A DNA stretch of 64,000 bases from Ruminococcus sp. YRD2003 (GTDB lineage Bacteria > Bacillota > Clostridia > Oscillospirales > Ruminococcaceae). Below the pieces are notes generated by a model. The model saw nothing but the letters and a program-made list of their open reading frames with translations, was not told the DNA's origin and searched no databases. Below are positions 60,149 through 64,000 of this stretch, in pieces (position 1 is the stretch's first letter; each line of letters starts with the position of its first letter). The DNA lies in assembly GCA_900109435.1 (NCBI GenBank), contig FNZT01000003.1:496001-560000 (forward strand). The letters run 5' to 3'. The position numbers and the translations under genes are program-made.

Positions 60149-60558
60149 TGTCTGTCCCTCCTCTTCCTGAAAATGAGGCGGCGCTCTCCGACTGTGATGA
60201 CGTCGTTCTCGCGGAGACGCTTCTGCTCGACGTGTACGCCGTTCACGTACACGCCCGACTTCGAGCCTATGTCCGTGATAGTCCACTTGCCGTCGGCGAC
60301 GTTGAGAATAGCGTGATATCGTGACACCGACATATCATGTATCCGTATATCGGCGTTTTCGTGGCGTCCTATCAGTATCTCGTCGCACTCCAGCGGGTAG
60401 CCGCGGTCGCGGTCGGCGAGCTCCATATCCGCGGATATCTTCCGCCAGCGCTTTCTCCCCGAGCTCTTCTCGCGGTACGCCGTTATCATCAGCACGAGCG
60501 CGCATATGTCCAGTGCTGCGGCAGATACCGCGCACATTATCAGTTTTGCTGTATCCAT
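60145..60558 (-). CDS. FHA domain membrane protein
   Basis: 137 residues: one N-terminal helix (about 3-25), a basic linker, then a forkhead-associated domain with LIGRHENADIRIHD, SVSRYHAIL and GSKSGVYVNG. FHA domains bind phosphothreonine, so a Ser/Thr kinase (PknB type) should act on this pathway; none is in the window. The FHA-RodA-PBP order mirrors the actinobacterial fha-rodA-pbpA locus. Confidence 0.92.
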   Translation of the reverse strand: MDTAKLIMCAVSAAALDICALVLMITAYREKSSGRKRWRKISADMELADRDRGYPLECDEILIGRHENADIRIHDMSVSRYHAILNVADGKWTITDIGSKSGVYVNGVHVEQKRLRENDVITVGERRLIFRKRRDRH

Positions 60559-60582
60559 TCTGTTTCCTTCCTGTTTATTGCG

Positions 60583-60609
60583 AAAACCGCTGCCCGATAC
60601 GGACAGCGG
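60583..60609 (-). terminator. Intrinsic terminator of the glutamine synthetase gene
   Basis: 10-bp stem CCGCTGTCCG / CGGGCAGCGG with ATA-type loop (one mismatch), followed by TTTT on the minus strand. Lies 7 bp after the stop. Confidence 0.85.
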
Positions 60610-60615
60610 ATAGCT

Positions 60616-62706
60616 TTATACGTTGTAGATTATCTCGGAGTAGGTCGGGATAGGCCAGTAGCTGAGCGGCATATTCAGCTCTATCTCATCGGCAATGCTG
60701 CGCATGATATCCATTTCAGCGAGCACATAGTCGTGGTAGAACTCCGCCTGCTTCTGAACTTCCTTTATCTCGCACGCGGCAGCGACCTGCTTCTCAAGAC
60801 GCTCTATCGAGTCGTAGAAGCTGTCGCAGAGGTCGTTGAGCTTAGCGGCGATCTGCTCTTCTGCCTTCGATACGATACCTACCGACTTCTTGCACGCGAT
60901 AGCTGTGCAGAGCTTGTCAAGGTACTCAAGTGAGGCGGGCAGGAGCTGTTTCCTTGCCATTTCGACCATTGTACGTGCTTCGATGCGTCTCGTCTTGGAG
61001 TACTTCTCGAGGTGTATCTCAGTGCGGGCTGTGAGCTCCTCACGGTTATAAATGCCGAATTTACGCAGTATACGGAGATTCTTCTCGTCTGTATAGTGCG
61101 GCATACAGTCGACGGTGGACGGGTAATTGGGAAGTCCTCTTCTCTCGGCTTCCTTGACCCACTCAGGCGAGTAGCCATCGCCGTTGAAGATGATACGGCG
61201 GTGTTTCTTGAGAACGTCCTTCAGAAGCTTCTTGACCTCGTCCTCAAAATGCTCGGAATTCTTGTGCGGCTCGAGGATCTCGGTGAACTGGTCGAGCTCC
61301 TCGGATACGATAGTATTGAGCAGAGTGTTCGGACACGCGATGTTGTCGGATGAGCCGACCATTCTGAACTCGAAGCGGTTTCCCGTGAAAGCGAAGGGCG
61401 ATGTGCGGTTTCTGTCCGTCGAATCCTTCGGGAACGACGGGAGCGCGTTAACGCCTATCTCAAAGGCTTTTGCCTTCGTCTTGTAGACACCGTCCTCCTC
61501 GATAGCCTTCAGTACCGCGTCGAGCTCCTCACCGAGGAACATTGATATGATAGCGGGCGGAGCCTCGTCCGCGCCGAGGCGGTGGTCGTTGCCTGCGGAA
61601 GCGGCTGAAAGTCTCATCAGGTCGGCATATTCGTCAACGCCTTTGATAAGAGCGCAGAGTATAGTCAGGAACTGGAGGTTTTCCATAGGGGTGTCGCCTG
61701 GGTCGAGGAGATTCTGTCCGTCATTGGTGGACATAGACCAGTTGTTGTGCTTACCCGAGCCATTGACGCCCTCGAACGGCTTCTCATGCAGGAGGCATAC
61801 GAGTCCGTGGCGGAGAGCGACCTTCTCCATTATCTCCATTGCAAGCTCGTTCTGGTCAGTGCCGAGGTTGGACGTGGTGAATATCGGCGCCATCTCGTGC
61901 TGTGCGGGAGCCACCTCGTTGTGCTTGGTCTTGGAGTAGATGCCGAGCTTCCAGAGTTCCTCGTCGAGCTCTGCCATATATGCGGCTATCCTCGGCTTGA
62001 GATTCGCGAAATACTGGTCATCAAGATCCTGTCCCTTCGGAGGCTTGGCACCGAAAAGTGTGCGTCCGGTGAGGACAAGGTCTTCACGGCGGTCGAATTT
62101 GTTCTTATCTATGAGGAAATATTCCTGCTCGGCGCCGACTGTCGAGGTCACGCGGGTAACGTTCTCATTGCCGAACAGCTTCAGGAAGCGGACAGCGGTC
62201 TTGCTGAGGGCGTCCATTGAGCGGAGGAGGGGTGTCTTCTTATCAAGAGTCTCACCTGTATAGGATACGAAAACTGTCGGGATATAGAGGCTCCCCTCCT
62301 TGACAAAGCAGTAAGAAGTAGGATCCCATGCCGTATATCCGCGGGCTGAGCTGGTCTGGCGCAGACCTCCCGACGGGAAAGACGACGCGTCAGGCTCGCC
62401 CTTGATCAGTGCCTTGCCCGAGAACTCCATAAGAGCAGTACCGTTTGGTCCTGGACTGATGAATGAGTCGTGCTTTTCGGCGGTGGAGCCCGTCATAGGC
62501 TGGAACCAGTGTGTATAGTGGGTAGCTCCGTGCTCGAGTGCCCAGTCTTTGATAGCGTTTGCTACCACATCAGCTGTCTCTGTGTCGAGCGGCTCGCCCT
62601 TCTCCATTGTCCTTCTGAGATTCTTGTAGATATTTTTCGGGAGCTTGTTTTTCATTACGGTCTCGTTGAATACATTGCATCCGAATATCTCGGGAATACT
62701 GCTCAT
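60616..62706 (-). CDS. glnN: Glutamine synthetase type III
   Basis: 696 residues, the large GSIII form found in Bacteroidetes, cyanobacteria and Clostridia. It includes [30 protein letters not shown], a catalytic [10 protein letters not shown] stretch and [27 protein letters not shown] at 62706 has GGAGG eight bases upstream and was preferred over the ATG at 62712. Main ammonium assimilation enzyme in ruminococci. Single-gene unit diverging from the SulP gene. Confidence 0.96.
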   Translation of the reverse strand: MSSIPEIFGCNVFNETVMKNKLPKNIYKNLRRTMEKGEPLDTETADVVANAIKDWALEHGATHYTHWFQPMTGSTAEKHDSFISPGPNGTALMEFSGKALIKGEPDASSFPSGGLRQTSSARGYTAWDPTSYCFVKEGSLYIPTVFVSYTGETLDKKTPLLRSMDALSKTAVRFLKLFGNENVTRVTSTVGAEQEYFLIDKNKFDRREDLVLTGRTLFGAKPPKGQDLDDQYFANLKPRIAAYMAELDEELWKLGIYSKTKHNEVAPAQHEMAPIFTTSNLGTDQNELAMEIMEKVALRHGLVCLLHEKPFEGVNGSGKHNNWSMSTNDGQNLLDPGDTPMENLQFLTILCALIKGVDEYADLMRLSAASAGNDHRLGADEAPPAIISMFLGEELDAVLKAIEEDGVYKTKAKAFEIGVNALPSFPKDSTDRNRTSPFAFTGNRFEFRMVGSSDNIACPNTLLNTIVSEELDQFTEILEPHKNSEHFEDEVKKLLKDVLKKHRRIIFNGDGYSPEWVKEAERRGLPNYPSTVDCMPHYTDEKNLRILRKFGIYNREELTARTEIHLEKYSKTRRIEARTMVEMARKQLLPASLEYLDKLCTAIACKKSVGIVSKAEEQIAAKLNDLCDSFYDSIERLEKQVAAACEIKEVQKQAEFYHDYVLAEMDIMRSIADEIELNMPLSYWPIPTYSEIIYNV

Positions 62707-62786
62707 AAACATTTCCTCCAGTTAGCAGAGCTGCTGCAAAAATAAATCATACGGCAGCAGTTTCTGAATTCTCCATTGATTCTTAT

Positions 62787-62815
62787 ATTATATCACATCT
62801 CTCAATAAAATGCAA
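62787..62815 (-). promoter_or_regulatory. SigA-type promoter of glnN
   Basis: Minus strand TTGCAT, 17 bp, TATAAT; start about 75 bp before the gene. The 312-bp gap to the SulP gene (62707-63018) holds only this promoter, the divergent SulP promoter and AT-rich DNA. Confidence 0.78.
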
Positions 62816-62944
62816 CAGGAGCTTAAAGAAACTTCCCTATTATTTTTATATGACGTAAAATCGGGACATTTCATATCATTTTTCTTCAACCGACGCAAAT
62901 TATTTATCTATTCCGACAAATTTTCCATTATTCTGAAAAACCCC

Positions 62945-62973
62945 TTGAAATCCGCATTTCTTAGTAGTATAAT
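62945..62973 (+). promoter_or_regulatory. SigA-type promoter of the SulP gene
   Basis: TTGAAA, 17 bp, TATAAT on the plus strand, 45 bp before the ATG. Confidence 0.78.
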
Positions 62974-63018
62974 TTAGAAGTTCGTGATTTCTTAACTATT
63001 TCGTAAAGGGGTATCAGT

Positions 63019-64000
63019 ATGCAAAAAACAGCAGTCAAGCCGACCGAAGAAAAACTCAAACCGAAGCTGTTTTCGGTTCTCAAAAACTACACGCTCTCAC
63101 AGTTCGTCAAGGACGTCATAGCGGGTATAATCGTGGCGATAATCGCTCTGCCGCTCTCAATCGCGCTCGCCCTCGCATCGGGAGTAGGTCCTCAGCAGGG
63201 TCTGTATACCGCCATTGTTGCGGGATTCATCGTCGCTTTCCTCGGAGGCAGCCGCGTGCAGATAGCAGGTCCTACTGCCGCATTCGCCACAATAGTGGCT
63301 GGCATCGTCGCCACCGAAGGCATGGACGGACTTATCATCTCCACTATTATCGCGGGTATCATCCTCGTTATAATGGGTCTCTGCCGTTTCGGAGCACTGC
63401 TCAAATACATCCCGAGTACGATAACGAGCGGATTCACCTTCGGAATCGCAGTCACTATCCTCGTCGGTCAGATAAAGGATTTCCTCGGTCTGAACTTTGA
63501 ACTTGGCAAGAGCATGAAGATACTCGGTTTCAGCTTTACACTTGATGAGTCTCCCATCGAGACTGTCGACAAGATCAAGGCTATCTGCCTTAATATCGGC
63601 TCGCTCAACTGGCAGGCGCTCGTCATCGGACTCATATCACTCGCTATCCTGATCTTCTGGCCAAAGAAGCTGGAGAAGATCCCCGCTTCGCTCATCGCGG
63701 TCATCGTATGCTCGCTCATCGTCAAATTCTCAGGTATGCACGTCAACACTATCGGCACGATGAACTACGACCTCTCCTCCTCGCTCCCGAGCCTTACTCT
63801 GCCCGACGTTTCGTTTGCAAGGGTGAAGGCTCTGCTGCCGAATGCGTTCACGATCGCGGTCCTCGCAGCAGTGGAATCGCTGCTCTCGTGTGTTGTCGCG
63901 GACGGTATGATCGGCTCGAAGCACCGCTCAAATATGGAGCTCATCGCTCAGGGTATCGCCAACATCGGCTCTGCACTGTTCGGAGGCATCCCCGCTACGG
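63019..64000 (+). CDS. SulP family inorganic anion transporter, 3' end cut off by window
   Basis: 327 visible codons, beginning MQKTAVKPTEEKLKPKLFSV. Early SulP signature: FVKDVIAGIIVAIIALPLSIALALASGVGPQQGLYTAI (residues about 30-67), then GGSRVQIAGPTAAFATIVAG. About nine membrane helices are visible. Transports sulfate, bicarbonate or similar anions, usually with a C-terminal STAS domain that would lie beyond the window. ATG at 63019 follows AAAGGGG at seven bases. Confidence 0.94.
   Translation, partial: MQKTAVKPTEEKLKPKLFSVLKNYTLSQFVKDVIAGIIVAIIALPLSIALALASGVGPQQGLYTAIVAGFIVAFLGGSRVQIAGPTAAFATIVAGIVATEGMDGLIISTIIAGIILVIMGLCRFGALLKYIPSTITSGFTFGIAVTILVGQIKDFLGLNFELGKSMKILGFSFTLDESPIETVDKIKAICLNIGSLNWQALVIGLISLAILIFWPKKLEKIPASLIAVIVCSLIVKFSGMHVNTIGTMNYDLSSSLPSLTLPDVSFARVKALLPNAFTIAVLAAVESLLSCVVADGMIGSKHRSNMELIAQGIANIGSALFGGIPAT

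Overview
The window looks like chromosome from a Ruminococcus-type anaerobe (Oscillospiraceae, Firmicutes). Evidence: two secreted proteins end in type I dockerin domains (cellulosome-style), the glutamine synthetase is the large type III form, there is a complete spoIIIAA-AH sporulation operon, a 2-oxoacid:ferredoxin oxidoreductase, and strong AGGAGG ribosome sites with TTGACA-17-TATAAT promoters. Almost everything lies on the minus strand; only a membrane protein (54175-55083) and a SulP transporter (from 63019, cut by the window end) read on the plus strand. No rRNA, tRNA, CRISPR array, prophage or insertion sequence was seen.

Layout, right to left in the minus-strand sense of transcription. 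63-57 kb: SulP transporter diverging from type III glutamine synthetase; then an FHA / FtsW-RodA / PBP2 cell-wall operon; hibernation factor; LUD protein and a PF06541 membrane protein. 55-49 kb: a three-gene unit TerB-domain protein / BrxD-like ATPase / Lhr-like helicase, reminiscent of BREX helicase-ATPase parts but without PglX or PglZ, diverging from a coiled-coil membrane protein. 49-44 kb: leucine-rich-repeat dockerin protein, HMA metal-binding protein, acetate kinase, IscS-IscU. 44-32 kb: a sulfur-linked island. It holds a sulfonate/taurine-type ABC importer with a Cys-pair linker in its binding protein; an operon of methyltransferase, trans-sulfuration enzyme, cysteine synthase and LysR regulator; and a four-subunit ferredoxin oxidoreductase plus phenylacetate-CoA-ligase-type enzyme. 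Four promoters there share -35/-10 architecture, and two carry nearly identical 34-bp upstream sites.

The most striking item is a 30-residue open reading frame (40589-40681) with seven cysteines, including three in a row. It has its own ribosome site and is followed by a hairpin plus seven Ts just before the methyltransferase start. This is the classical layout of a ribosome-mediated attenuator, here apparently sensing cysteine supply.

32-24 kb: aminotransferase; a tRNA/rRNA modification operon (tmcAL, C39-like lipoprotein, HAD, mnmA, cysteine hydrolase, trmN6, rsmI). 24-20 kb: PHP phosphoesterase, YdcF-type protein and a papain-family protease with dockerin. 20-16 kb: a sugar ABC transporter (binding protein and two permeases, no ATPase) preceded by a roughly 350-nt leader whose central 240 nt is GC-rich and folds into several nested hairpins. 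16-1 kb: spoIIIAA-AH from a SigE-like promoter, then a housekeeping operon from its own SigA-like promoter (Asp23, nusB, TsaD paralogue, xseA, xseB, ispA, dxs, tlyA, nadK, argR, recN, histidine phosphatase) and a GH42 beta-galactosidase cut by the left edge.

Dispersed palindromic repeats sit in gaps at 31.96, 39.5, 47.2 and 47.6 kb; two are the same paired-palindrome element in opposite orientation.
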